In this document: in pieces, positions 43,374-52,700 of the stretch
How the letters are laid out: each line of letters starts with the position of its first letter
Position numbering within the stretch: the first letter of the stretch is position 1
NCBI RefSeq assembly: GCF_002797555.1
Contig: NZ_PGFA01000001.1
Location: forward strand, 434,001-498,000
Length of the DNA: 64,000 bases
Direction: 5' to 3'
Source of the DNA: Hymenobacter chitinivorans DSM 11115
GTDB taxonomy: Bacteria > Bacteroidota > Bacteroidia > Cytophagales > Hymenobacteraceae
The notes under the pieces: model-generated
The model's database searches: none
Told to the model about the DNA's origin: nothing
The model's input: the letters and a program-made list of their open reading frames with translations, nothing else
Position numbers and translations under genes: made by a program

Positions 43374-43946
43374 ATGAAAGCTTTCCCGTTATGCTGGTTA
43401 GGTTTGGTGATGTCGGTTGTAGTTGCCCTCTCTGGGTGTTCGGACCCAACAAACGAGCGGCTGACCCAGCAGATTCGACAGCAACTGGCACCGGTACAGT
43501 CCTTGCGCGGAGGGCACTTGCTGCTGGACTTAAGCAAGGCAACGGACTTTGCCTGGGACACGGTGTACTTCTTCAAGGGGGAGGAAGGCGGGGAGTATGC
43601 TAACGCCAAGATGGGCACCCACTGGGACGGTCCCGACGTGCCCAATCTCTTCACACGCCTAATATTTGTGTACCACCGGAAGGTGGTAGCCTACGCGGAC
43701 TTCAACAAGCAAACCTCGGTATTAGGCTCTTGGCCCAACAACTTTTCCTTGCCCATCTGGATGTATCAGTGCCCTGAAAAAGGCAATGGCATTGCCCGGG
43801 CCGCCGCTCAGTTTGCCGTTTTCCGCTCCTGTGACTACGGCTATGTGAGTTACCCCATGGTTCCGCTCAACTGCCTCGCGCACTTCAGCGACATCGCCAC
43901 GCAAGTGTGTGATAGTTCCCAAAGTGGTGTTTCCAAAGCCCATTAG
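43374..43946 (+). CDS. Putative lipoprotein of unknown function
   Basis: A 190-residue protein. ATG 43374 gives a lipoprotein signal (MKAFPLCWLGLVMSVVVALSGC). The mature part contains DLSKATDFAWDTVYFFKG and FTRLIFVYHRKVVAYADFN, a pattern I have seen in unnamed small lipoproteins but cannot assign. A near-consensus -7 box (TACCTTTC, 43362-43369) lies immediately upstream. Codon use looks less GC-biased than in neighbouring housekeeping genes. No operon partner. Confidence 0.6.
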   Translation: MKAFPLCWLGLVMSVVVALSGCSDPTNERLTQQIRQQLAPVQSLRGGHLLLDLSKATDFAWDTVYFFKGEEGGEYANAKMGTHWDGPDVPNLFTRLIFVYHRKVVAYADFNKQTSVLGSWPNNFSLPIWMYQCPEKGNGIARAAAQFAVFRSCDYGYVSYPMVPLNCLAHFSDIATQVCDSSQSGVSKAH

Positions 43947-44217
43947 ACCGTTCAGCCAAACGGTCGTTTTGGTAAGCAGTGGCTTGCTGTTACGTCCGCA
44001 AAAGACTTTCGGGTAATTTTATTCCCCCGCTGCTATAATAAGGCTTAGTTCGTGGTTTATAGCCCATAAAAGGGTCTCTGGCTTATGCAAAATTACCCTT
44101 TCGCTAAAAACACTGACAGTGCATGCAGCCTACTAGGTTTACTTCTGCATCGCATTATTTTCACCTGCTAATTCCTTGCCGCGCCAGCAGGAGGAAAGTA
44201 AACACTACGTTTAGTGT

Positions 44218-45009
44218 ATGAAGCTTCAAGAAATCGTCAAAGTACTCGATGACCAGCCAAATGCCACGCGCCGAGCACTCATTATTGAACACCTCGACGC
44301 GCTGGATGTCCGCTATGTTGAGCAGCCCTATGCGAGTGGTAACAATCTGGTGGTCGATCTAGGCCGAACCAAAGGTAAAATCGGCGTCGGTTCTCATTTT
44401 GACCGCGTGCTTACTTCAGCCGGTGCTAATGACAATGGCTCGGCCATTGCCGTTTGCCTTGATGTTATTCGCAAGCACCAAGAAGCCCGTAGCAGCGCCG
44501 GTCTGCGGGTATTCTTTTTCGACGAAGAGGAAACCGGGTTGAAAGGGTCGCACGCCTACGTTGCCCACTATGGTACCATGAACTTAGCCGGGTTGCTCAA
44601 CCTGGAATTGGTTGGCATGGGTGATAAACTGGCGTTGTGGCCCGTGGATACTTCGCATAGGGGCTCACTACTCAGCACGTTTGAAGCAGTTGCCCGCCGC
44701 CAGGGCGTTAGTACCAACCGGTTTGGCCAACTCATAACCAATACCGCCGACCATGTGCCCTTTCGCCAAGCCGGGCTGCGTGATGCCTTTACTATAACCT
44801 GCATTACGGACCAAGATATTGCTGTCGCGCAGCACTATTTCCAGGCCATTGAGCAGCAGGCGGACATATGGGCACTTCGGGAAATTTTAGCGCAAGCCCC
44901 ACTTTTCAGGCATTATCACCAGCCTACTGATACCTATGAAAAGCTAAGCGAAGCCGCTTTGGCCATGACTTCCGCCGCCGTGTGGGAAACCGTATTAGCC
45001 GCCCAGTAA
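44218..45009 (+). CDS. M28 family metallopeptidase
   Basis: A 263-residue aminopeptidase-like enzyme with the M28 metal ligands in order: His/Asp in VGSHFDRV, Asp in AGANDNGSAI, Glu-Glu in FFFDEEETGLKGS, an acidic residue in LNLELVGMGD, and His in FRHYHQPTDTYEKL. There is no signal peptide, so it is probably cytoplasmic, and it lacks the PA or other domains of larger M28 enzymes. It begins at ATG 44218 after a 271-nt AT-richer spacer with no recognised element. It may be accessory, given its unrelated neighbours. Confidence 0.85.
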   Translation: MKLQEIVKVLDDQPNATRRALIIEHLDALDVRYVEQPYASGNNLVVDLGRTKGKIGVGSHFDRVLTSAGANDNGSAIAVCLDVIRKHQEARSSAGLRVFFFDEEETGLKGSHAYVAHYGTMNLAGLLNLELVGMGDKLALWPVDTSHRGSLLSTFEAVARRQGVSTNRFGQLITNTADHVPFRQAGLRDAFTITCITDQDIAVAQHYFQAIEQQADIWALREILAQAPLFRHYHQPTDTYEKLSEAALAMTSAAVWETVLAAQ

Positions 45010-45064
45010 GGTAAACGAGGGGTTGAACATTAGCTATGGGACTTTGTAGGTTTATGTGAAAGTG

Positions 45065-45505
45065 ATGGTAATCAACAATCGAACGGTTTCCTTGGTCGAA
45101 TACCGTACCGACCGCAACTGGCTAGACCAGTTGCCGCAATGGGGGTGGCTGTGCGTGCTAGTGACCGAGGAGAAGCGCCGCACCTATGCCGATGAAGTGG
45201 TTGCCAAACTGTTGCTGCGCGACGTAGCGTGGGTCTGCTCCGTCGGAGCAGCGGGCGAGTGGGTCCACGACTTGCTCGACGAAGAAATTGTTTTTCGAGA
45301 GGTCGAAGCTCTATACTTGCCACCGCATGATGTAATGACGACGTGGCACGACGACGTGGAGGAGTGCTTATGGTTCGCACTGTATGCCGCGTGCGATGAG
45401 GCCGTTCTCCTCGAACACGTGGCCGTGCTAGACATGACCCAAGGAGCAGCCTTGCCCGCCATAAAGGCGTATCTGGAAACCTTAGCTGCCGCTCAATCTA
45501 AATAA
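45065..45505 (+). CDS. Hypothetical protein
   Basis: A 146-residue acidic protein from ATG 45065 (MVINNRTVSLVEYRTDRNWL); GTG starts at 45056 and 45062 are also possible. No signal peptide or membrane segment. It has two halves: a possible Rossmann-like stretch (WGWLCVLVTEEKRRTYADEVVAKLLLRDVAWVCSVG) and a WHDD-containing region (MTTWHDDVEECLWFALYAACD). I do not recognise it with confidence. It starts 55 nt after the M28 peptidase gene and may share its transcript. Confidence 0.6.
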   Translation: MVINNRTVSLVEYRTDRNWLDQLPQWGWLCVLVTEEKRRTYADEVVAKLLLRDVAWVCSVGAAGEWVHDLLDEEIVFREVEALYLPPHDVMTTWHDDVEECLWFALYAACDEAVLLEHVAVLDMTQGAALPAIKAYLETLAAAQSK

Positions 45506-45651
45506 GCTAAGCGTGAGCTTGGTCTGCTAACTGTTGCCTGCTCAGCGAAAGGAGGGTTTTTGAACCGTATCAACTAACCGCTTCGGCGCAGGAATTCTCG
45601 GTGCGTAACTTACGCATGGTCCAGCCTCGCGCAGGCGGCCGTTTGACCCGG

Positions 45652-45930
45652 TTAGAACTGCCCCTGAAAATAGGGCAACGTGAAATAGAGAACGGCACCT
45701 TGCAGCAGCGTCAGCCCCAGGGTAACGCTCCAGAAAGCGGCTTTGCGGTTTTTATGATGGAGCAATAAAATAGCTGCCCACGCGCCTAGCGCTGCGCCGG
45801 GCAGCGTAGCCAGGTGCAGCGTTTTTTCGGCAATGCGCCGCTGGCCTCGTTGGGCTTTGCGTTTATCCAGGGCGAAGAGCAGGAAGCACAGCAAATTGAA
45901 AAACAGGAGGCAACTCAAGAGTAGTTTCAT
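45652..45930 (-). CDS. DUF1294 family membrane protein
   Basis: A 92-residue protein with three hydrophobic segments. It carries the DUF1294 pattern: FALDKRKAQRGQRRIAEKTLHLATLPGAALGAW, then HHKNRKAAFWSV. Function of the family is unknown. The length fits the family without the cold-shock domain that some members have. It stands alone between unrelated genes. Confidence 0.85.
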   Translation of the reverse strand: MKLLLSCLLFFNLLCFLLFALDKRKAQRGQRRIAEKTLHLATLPGAALGAWAAILLLHHKNRKAAFWSVTLGLTLLQGAVLYFTLPYFQGQF

Positions 45931-46088
45931 GGTGGGGGAGGCGGGCCTTGCTGCGTAGTCTGTTCTGCGTTTCTGGCTGGTCGCGGCACGGTTCTGAACC
46001 GGTTGGGTGGGTTCGAAAAGGGGGCCGCAAGGTATGGAGCTGCGTTCAAGAAAACGGTCGGAAAACGAAACGGGGGTAATTTACGGCG

Positions 46089-46676
46089 ATGAAAAAACTA
46101 GCTGACTTAACGCAAGACGAAATTGGCCAGCTGTATCCGGTCGAGATTTCTCCTTACGATGCGCAGTGGCCGGTCCTATTTCGGGCCGAGCGGCAGCGGA
46201 TTGCGGCAGCCCTAGGCCCAGCGAATGTGCGCATCGAGCACTTTGGCAGCACCGCGGTACCAGGCCTGTCGGCGAAAGACACCCTTGACCTACTCATAGA
46301 ACAGCCTTCCGGAGCAAACGAGCCCGCCGGTTGCATCGCCCGGATGCAGGAAATCGGCTACGAGTTCATGTGGCAGACCGACGGTAATCCGCCCTACCTC
46401 GTGTTCGTGAGAGGCTACGACCCGGCCCACCCGAAAGCGCAGACCTACCACGTGCATATGGCCCCACCGGAGCATGCGCTGTGGGACCGGCTCTATTTTC
46501 GGGACTACCTGCGCCAGCATCCCGCCGTGGCCCAGGAGTATGCACAACTCAAGCAGGCCTTAGCGGTCCAACACCGGCATGCGCGCGTCGCGTATCGGCT
46601 CGCTAAGACCGATTTCGTCACCCGCGTCACCCGCGAGGCGAAGGCCCAGCGGCCAGGCGGGGAGCGGCAGGAGTAA
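46089..46676 (+). CDS. GrpB family protein (UPF0157)
   Basis: A 195-residue protein of the GrpB/UPF0157 nucleotidyltransferase-like group. Motifs: VEISPYDAQWPVLFRAERQRI, RIEHFGSTAVPGLSAKDTLDLLIEQ (nucleotidyltransferase core), and RDYLRQHPAVAQEYAQLK. Molecular function not established. Cytoplasmic. The first 13 residues are an extra N-terminal extension before the family core. Stands alone. Confidence 0.9.
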   Translation: MKKLADLTQDEIGQLYPVEISPYDAQWPVLFRAERQRIAAALGPANVRIEHFGSTAVPGLSAKDTLDLLIEQPSGANEPAGCIARMQEIGYEFMWQTDGNPPYLVFVRGYDPAHPKAQTYHVHMAPPEHALWDRLYFRDYLRQHPAVAQEYAQLKQALAVQHRHARVAYRLAKTDFVTRVTREAKAQRPGGERQE

Positions 46677-47038
46677 CTACTTCTAACCAGTTATCAGGCA
46701 GTAGGTGCTGGCAAGGCATGCTCGTTCAGGCAAACGGTCGAATTAGTACTGGCAGCCTAAGTCGCTACGGGCCGCGGTCAGCCCTACCTACCCGTCTATC
46801 GGTTCCCTATCTTTAGGGCCGAATCTGCCCCAGCCCCATGCCGTTTATGGAAAGGGTAGTTTTGCGAGACGCTTCGCCGGCCGGTTAACCCCGGCCGATC
46901 AGCGCTTCCTACCGTTGTTTCTCCCTTCCACATATCGTGCGCCCTCATCTTGACGGCTGCTACCAACTATGAGATTGTCGGGAAATGGCGTAAAAACATG
47001 TACCACCCGGGGCGGCCCCGCCCCATTTACGAGGCTCT
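46677..47038. other. Gap between the GrpB gene and purE
   Basis: A 362-nt stretch without a convincing gene. It holds a small GC hairpin (CGGCCGG/CCGGCCG near 46879-46900), a near -7 word (TATCTTTA, near 46808), and a CCGGGGCGGCCCCGCCCC stretch just before purE. No purine riboswitch structure was recognised. Confidence 0.4.
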
Positions 47039-47566
47039 ATGAGTACCCATTCCACATCTGACACTCCCAGCGCCGCCCCGGGCACGCCACTGATCGGCGT
47101 TGTCATGGGCTCCAGCAGCGACTGGGACACCATGCAGCATGCCGTGCAGATTCTCGCGGACTTTGGCGTGGCCCACGAAGCGCGCGTGGTGTCGGCCCAC
47201 CGCATGCCCGACGACTTGTTTGCCTACGCCGAACAGGCCGGTCCGCGCGGCTTGCAGGCCATCATTGCCGGCGCGGGCGGTGCAGCCCACCTGCCGGGTA
47301 TGATGGCCGCCAAAACTACCGTGCCCGTGCTGGGGGTGCCGGTGGCCAGTCGCCACTTGCAGGGAGTGGACTCGCTGCACAGCATCGTGCAAATGCCCAA
47401 AGGGGTGCCAGTAGCCACGTTTGCCATCGGCAATGCCGGGGCGGCTAATGCCGCGCTGTTCGCCGTCAGCCTGCTGGCCCTGCACGACCCGGGCCTGGCA
47501 ACCAAGCTGCAGGCGTTTCGCGCCGAACAGACCGAAGCCGCTCGCGCCATGACCCTGCCGGTATGA
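47039..47566 (+). CDS. purE: N5-carboxyaminoimidazole ribonucleotide mutase
   Basis: A 175-residue class I PurE, which converts N5-CAIR to CAIR in purine synthesis. It has [13 protein letters not shown] (residues 20-32), catalytic His54 in [24 protein letters not shown] and [15 protein letters not shown]. The start is ATG 47039, preceded by 16 weakly conserved residues. The stop overlaps the purK start (ATGA). Wording at the conserved sites looks betaproteobacterial rather than Bacteroidetes-like, so transfer is suspected (see findings). Confidence 0.95.
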   Translation: MSTHSTSDTPSAAPGTPLIGVVMGSSSDWDTMQHAVQILADFGVAHEARVVSAHRMPDDLFAYAEQAGPRGLQAIIAGAGGAAHLPGMMAAKTTVPVLGVPVASRHLQGVDSLHSIVQMPKGVPVATFAIGNAGAANAALFAVSLLALHDPGLATKLQAFRAEQTEAARAMTLPV

Positions 47567-48813
47567 ACGACGGTAGCCACGTTACAGCCATGACCCCCGT
47601 TTTTCCGGGCAGTGTGGACGCCGCTGGCCAGCCGGCGACGTTGGGAGTGATGGGGGGCGGCCAGCTGGGCCGGATGTTTGTGCATGCCGCCCAGCGCCTG
47701 GGGTACTTTACCGCCGTGCTGGACCCTGACGCGCAAAGCCCGGCCGGGCGGGTGAGTCACCACCATATCCAGACCGGCTACGACGACCCGGCCGGGCTGG
47801 TGCAATTGGCCCACCTGTGCCAGGCCATTACCACCGAGTTTGAGAACGTGCCCGCCCTGGCCCTGCAAACACTGGCGCAGACCCGCCCCGTGGCGCCGGG
47901 TGCGGCCGTAGTGGGCATTGCCCAAAACCGCATCGAGGAAAAAGCCCACTTCGCGGCCTGCGCGGCCGTGTCGGGGGTAAGCTGCGCGCCTTATGCGGTA
48001 ATTGAAACGCCGGCCCAGCTGCAGGCCGTTCAGGCCGAGCGGTCTGATTTGCTGCCCGGTATCCTCAAAACCGCGCGCATGGGCTACGACGGCAAGGGCC
48101 AGGTCCGCGTCAAGACCGCCGGTGAACTGGCCGCTGCCTGGGCGGAGTTGGGCGGCGTGGCCTGCGTGCTGGAAAAGATGCTGCCGCTTACCGCCGAGTG
48201 TTCGGTGCTCGTGGCACGTGGCTGGGACGGGCGAGTCGTCAGCTTCGCCCCGCAGCGCAACGTGCACGTCAACGGCATTTTGGCCGTGACCCACGCCTAC
48301 GACGGAAATATGCCGTCCGCCCTGGCAACGAGGGCCCGCGAGGCGGCCGTTGCCGTAGCGCATCACCTGGGCTATGTCGGGGTGCTGTGCGTGGAGTTTT
48401 TTGTGGTGGACGACGGCAGTGAGCACGGCGGTCTGGTGGTCAACGAAATGGCCCCTCGTCCGCACAACAGCGGCCACTACACCCTCGATGCCTGTGACGT
48501 GTCGCAGTTTGACCTGCAGGTGCATGCCATGGCGGGCTTGCCCTTGCCGCAGCCCCGCCAGCATTCCCCGGCCATCATGCTCAACCTGCTGGGCGATGTA
48601 TGGTTCGCCGCCAGCGGTCAGCAACAGGATCCAGACTGGTACTCCGTGCTGCGCCTGCCGGGGACGCACCTGCATCTGTACGGCAAGGTACAAGCGCGTG
48701 CCGGCCGCAAGATGGGCCATCTGACTATCACCGGTCCGGACGTCGCCAGTGTCAAAACCGTGGCGCAGCAGGCTGCTGGTCTGCTCGGCTTGCCGGGGCT
48801 GGACGCCATCTAG
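47563..48813 (+). CDS. purK: N5-carboxyaminoimidazole ribonucleotide synthetase
   Basis: A 416-residue ATP-grasp enzyme that makes N5-CAIR from AIR, bicarbonate and ATP, feeding PurE. It has [65 protein letters not shown], and [16 protein letters not shown]. Coupled to purE by a 4-nt overlap. The [25 protein letters not shown] stretch is like Burkholderiales PurK as I recall it and unlike usual Bacteroidetes PurK. The first 25 residues are an unconserved extension, so ATG 47590 may be the true start. Confidence 0.95.
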   Translation: MNDGSHVTAMTPVFPGSVDAAGQPATLGVMGGGQLGRMFVHAAQRLGYFTAVLDPDAQSPAGRVSHHHIQTGYDDPAGLVQLAHLCQAITTEFENVPALALQTLAQTRPVAPGAAVVGIAQNRIEEKAHFAACAAVSGVSCAPYAVIETPAQLQAVQAERSDLLPGILKTARMGYDGKGQVRVKTAGELAAAWAELGGVACVLEKMLPLTAECSVLVARGWDGRVVSFAPQRNVHVNGILAVTHAYDGNMPSALATRAREAAVAVAHHLGYVGVLCVEFFVVDDGSEHGGLVVNEMAPRPHNSGHYTLDACDVSQFDLQVHAMAGLPLPQPRQHSPAIMLNLLGDVWFAASGQQQDPDWYSVLRLPGTHLHLYGKVQARAGRKMGHLTITGPDVASVKTVAQQAAGLLGLPGLDAI

Positions 48814-48885
48814 GTATTCGCGTCTGAACTTGACCGAGCCAGTATCTGCGTTTACATCCTTCACGCTGCACAAAACGAAGCTAAT

Positions 48886-49164
48886 CTATTGGGCCTGCTC
48901 AAGCAGCCACCAATCCAGTGTGGCGATTAGCACAAACAAGGTACCATAGATTCGGGCCACCAGGAACTGGCCGGTGAGGAGAGCACGCAGACAAAGCGCC
49001 AGTTCGAGGAAGGCAAAGAGTACCGCCACCAACAAAAATACCAGGAGCAGCCCGAGGCTTTCAAACAACCACCCGCTGCCGTACAATATTCCCAGTATGG
49101 CCAGCATTACGCCATTGGTCAATAGCACTTCCCCGTAAAGAATAGAAGACAAAGGCGGTTTCAT
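48886..49164 (-). CDS. Small hypothetical membrane protein
   Basis: A 92-residue protein with three hydrophobic segments (LLTNGVMLAILGILYGSGWLF, LGLLLVFLLVAVLFAFLELALCL, IYGTLFVLIATLDWWLL). No recognised family. Plausible as a gene because of the regular alternation of membrane spans, but short and without supporting context. Confidence 0.55.
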   Translation of the reverse strand: MKPPLSSILYGEVLLTNGVMLAILGILYGSGWLFESLGLLLVFLLVAVLFAFLELALCLRALLTGQFLVARIYGTLFVLIATLDWWLLEQAQ

Positions 49165-49257
49165 CGAGGCAGTAAGGTACTCAGCAAAACGGTTGTCGCC
49201 GTTAACGTTGAGCAGCGGGTGCCGCTCACCGGGCTGTAGGTTCTACTTTCGAAAAGG

Positions 49258-49456
49258 CCACCAACAACGCTAAAAAAGCCTTACGGCCATAAGCCGAAGC
49301 GCGTGAGCAGATTTGGGTAAGGACTAGGCGGAGCTCTACCGCAAAAGGAACGGTACGACTGCTTCTCCTGCCCGAACTCGTGCCGGCCGCGCCGGATACT
49401 TCGGCTGCCCTTGCCAAAACAGCCGCCTTCCGACTCCGGAGCAAAGCATAATATGA
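49258..49456. repeat. 0.2 kb repeat A, upstream of the giant surface-protein gene
   Basis: Homologous to 55311-55505 in the same orientation: shared blocks include CCACCAACA, GGAC-AGGCGGA, ACTGCTTCTCC/ACAGCTTCTCC and CTTCGGCTGCCC-TGCCAAAAC-GCCGCCT. It lies in the 568-nt gap 49165-49732, whose remainder carries a -7 box and no other recognised element. Minus-strand reading could encode similar short peptides in both copies. Confidence 0.75.
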
Positions 49457-49629
49457 CCCACTACCGCGGAACGTAATACTGTTCACGCCAAGGGTCGTGT
49501 CTTTCCACGGGCCAAGCAAACCTCAAACCGTCGTTGTTGCGTCTGCCGCCTCCCGGACTAGTCTGCTACAGGGGCCGAGAGTGCTGGTAGAAAGTTGCTT
49601 AAGCTTAGGTCGTACTATAGGGCGGGTTG

Positions 49630-49637
49630 TATATTTG
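49630..49637 (+). promoter_or_regulatory. Bacteroidetes -7 promoter box for the surface-protein gene
   Basis: TATATTTG matches TAnnTTTG. It lies 96 nt before ATG 49733 and downstream of the longest possible TTG start (49595), which argues against that start. No -33 TTG at the usual spacing. Confidence 0.5.
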
Positions 49638-49732
49638 CTGGAATTATCCAAACCGTTTCTCCCTACTGGGCATTAGCAGCAACTGCTTCCGTCCTGGCCT
49701 TCTCCCCCTGGACCTGGCACCCCACACGCTGC

Positions 49733-52700
49733 ATGCAACAACGCTACTCTTGGGCCGCCCGCGCGGCCTACTCCCTACGCCTTTGCCTGGCCGGCTCCGG
49801 TCTATTGCTACCCTTGCTGCCCGGCGCGGCGCGGGCGCAGTGCCCCACCGGCACTCGCCTGTACGTGAAAGCCGACCCTACGCTGACGGTCAATGGCACC
49901 GGCGAGAGCTGGACCACTGCCTATATCAGTCTCGCCGACGCGCTGGAAAAGGCCCGTACCTGCGCCACCGTGACGGAAATATGGGTGGCCGAGGGCACCT
50001 ATAAGCCCGCTTTCGACGCCACCGGCACTGCCGCCACTGCGGCCCCGCGCACCCGCACCTTCCTGCTCAAGAGTGGGGTGAGTCTCTACGGCGGCTTCGC
50101 GGGCACCGAAGCGGCCTTGGCTGACCGCACGGCCGGCCATGAAACCATCCTCAGCGGGGATTTCAACGGCGACGACGTAACCACTGGCAGTGGCAGCAAC
50201 CTGGCTATTACGGGCAACAGCGAAAACGCCTACCATGTGCTCCTGGCCACGAACCTTCCCGCCAGCCCGGCCACCGGACTCAGCGGGTTCAGCATCCGCG
50301 GCGGCAATGCCGTTGGTGCGCCGATGGTAGCGGGAACGGCAACCTTGCCGCCCGGTTCTGCTGGCGGGCTCGGCAGCAACAGCTCTACGCTCACGCTGAC
50401 CGACTGCGCGTTTAGCGGCAACGCGGCTCTCAGCGGCGGCGGGCTATACGGCATCTCCTCCGCACTGAAGCTGATTGGCTGCACCTTTAGCAACAATGCC
50501 ACCACCTCTACGGGCGGCGGCATGGTTTCCGGCACGAGCACCTTGCTGACGCTCTCCGGCTGCACGTTCAGCGGCAACCGGGCGGCTACCAACGGGGGCG
50601 GACTCACGAATTCTTCGGCCGCCAATTCCACCTTCACCAACTGTACGTTCAGTAACAACGCGGCCAACAGCGGCGGGGGCATCAACACCGCGGGCGGCAC
50701 CCTTACTTCGCTGAAGCTAACCGGGTGCCTTTTTAGTGGCAATAAGGCCACGAGCACCTTCGGCGGCGGCATAGCGGCCAGCAGCTCTGCCCCGACGCTG
50801 ACTAACTGCGTGTTCAGCGGCAACACTGCGGCCACCAACGGCGGCGGCCTGTATAATATCAACGCCTCGCCGGCACTGTTCAGCTGCATCTTTGTCGGCA
50901 ACGCCGCGGCCGCGGGCGGTGGGGGATATTTTACGGGCAGTTCTTCTTCGTCCACCCTCGTCAACTGCACCCTCACGGGCAACACCGCCACTGGCAACGG
51001 GGGCGGGCTCTTCTTTGATACGAGTACCGGGGGGATGGTTCGCAATGCCATTCTCTGGAACAACACCAACACCGCTGCCACACCGGCCCAGCAGAACATC
51101 TACAAAGCGACCACCACTGCTTCGCCCAGCGTAAGCAACTCTATTGTGGGCGACTACGTCGCCGGATTCGGCGGGGGTACCACCAATATTTCGGGCTCCA
51201 GCTCCACCATCAGCAAGGCCGACCCGCGCTTTGTAAATGCGGCCGACCCCGACGGCCCCGATAATATCTTCGGCACCACCGACGACGGACTGGCCCTGCA
51301 AGCCGGCCCAGCCGTGGACCTTGGCAGCAGCGGTACCCCCACCACACCCGTTACCGACATTACCGGGGCGCCCCGCTCCGGCCTGCCCGATGCCGGGGCC
51401 TATGAATTTCAATGCGCCGGCGGCACCCGCCTGTACGTGAATGCGGCCGTGACCACGCCGGGCAATGGCGCCACCTGGGCCACGGCCATCGCGCGGCTGT
51501 CCGACGCGCTGCGGCTGGCGAAGACCACCGGCGGTTGTGGTGCGACTGTCGTCGAAATATGGGTGGCCGAGGGCACCTACACGCCCGCGTACAACGGCAA
51601 CACCGTTCCCACGGACTTGCGTACCCGCACCTTCCAGCTCAAGAGTGGGGTGAGCATTTACGGCGGCTTCGCGGGCACTGAGGCAGCCTTGGCCGACCGC
51701 ACGGCCGGCCACGAGACCGTGCTGAGCGGCGACTTCAACGGCAACGACCAGTACGTGTTCAGCAATAATGCTGAGAATGCCTATTCGGTGCTCACGGGCG
51801 CTAGCATTCCTGTCAGTCCGGCCACCGTGCTCGACGGCCTGAGCGTGCGCGGCGGCAACGCCAACGGCGGCACCGCGGCCACCAGCCGGGGCGGCGGGTT
51901 CACCAACACCTCCGGCTCGGGCCCGACGCTGACCAACTGCGTGTTCAGCGGCAACTCGGCGCTCATTGGTGGCGGCCTGTACAATGCCTCTGCCACGGTG
52001 GTCCTAAGCAATTGCACGTTCAGCGGCAACCGCGCTACTTACGTCGACCCCTTCGGCAATAGCCTTCCCAACAACAGCGGCGGGGGGATGTACAACATTG
52101 CCGCGCCGACCATAACCGGCTGCACTTTCAGCGACAACTTGGCCTCTTCCGGCGCCGGGATGTACAACACGTCCTCCTCGCTGACGCTGACCAACTGCAC
52201 GCTCAGCAACAATCAGGGCGAAGGAATGTACAACGCCAGCGCCTCGCCCACCCTTATGGGCTGCACGCTGAGCAACAACCAGCGCGACGGCATGTACAAT
52301 ACCGCTTCCTCGCCGACGCTGACGGACTGCACACTCAGTAACAACCGCTACAACGGGATGTATAATGAGGCAGCTTCCGCTGCCAGGCTGACCCGCTGCA
52401 TCCTTAACAACAACCTGTATGGCGGCATGTACAACCATGCCTCCTCGCCGATGCTCACCACCTGCACGTTGAGTGGCAACACGGCCTCCTTTTATAGCCG
52501 ATTCCAGGGGTATTTCCGCGACGGTGGCGGCGGCATGTATAACGAGGCGGCTTCCTCGCCGGTGCTCACGGGCTGTACCTTCAGCAATAATACCTGCACT
52601 TATTACGGTGGCGCGATATTCAATAACGCTTCCTCGCCCCAGCTGACTAATTGCACGTTCGACGGCAACTCCGCACAGAGTGCCGGCGCGATGTTCGGCA

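Noticed and set aside
43216..43542. A 108-codon minus-strand frame over the lipoprotein start
   Set aside because: It runs across a palindrome and antisense to a signal peptide; no domain and no promoter support.
46795..46820. A purE promoter at TATCTTTA
   Set aside because: It differs from the -7 consensus at its last base and is over 200 nt from the gene; not enough to call.
47224..48873. A 549-codon minus-strand frame opposite purE and purK
   Set aside because: Shadow frame caused by high GC at third positions; the forward genes are certain.
49226..49519. A possible 97-residue minus-strand gene in repeat A
   Set aside because: Its counterpart in repeat B shares only short stretches and lies in a partly different frame context; I keep the DNA repeat but do not call a gene.
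52153..52480. CRISPR-like regular repeats
   Set aside because: The periodicity is protein-level (22 residues, 66 nt) inside one long open frame; the units are not identical and have no spacers.
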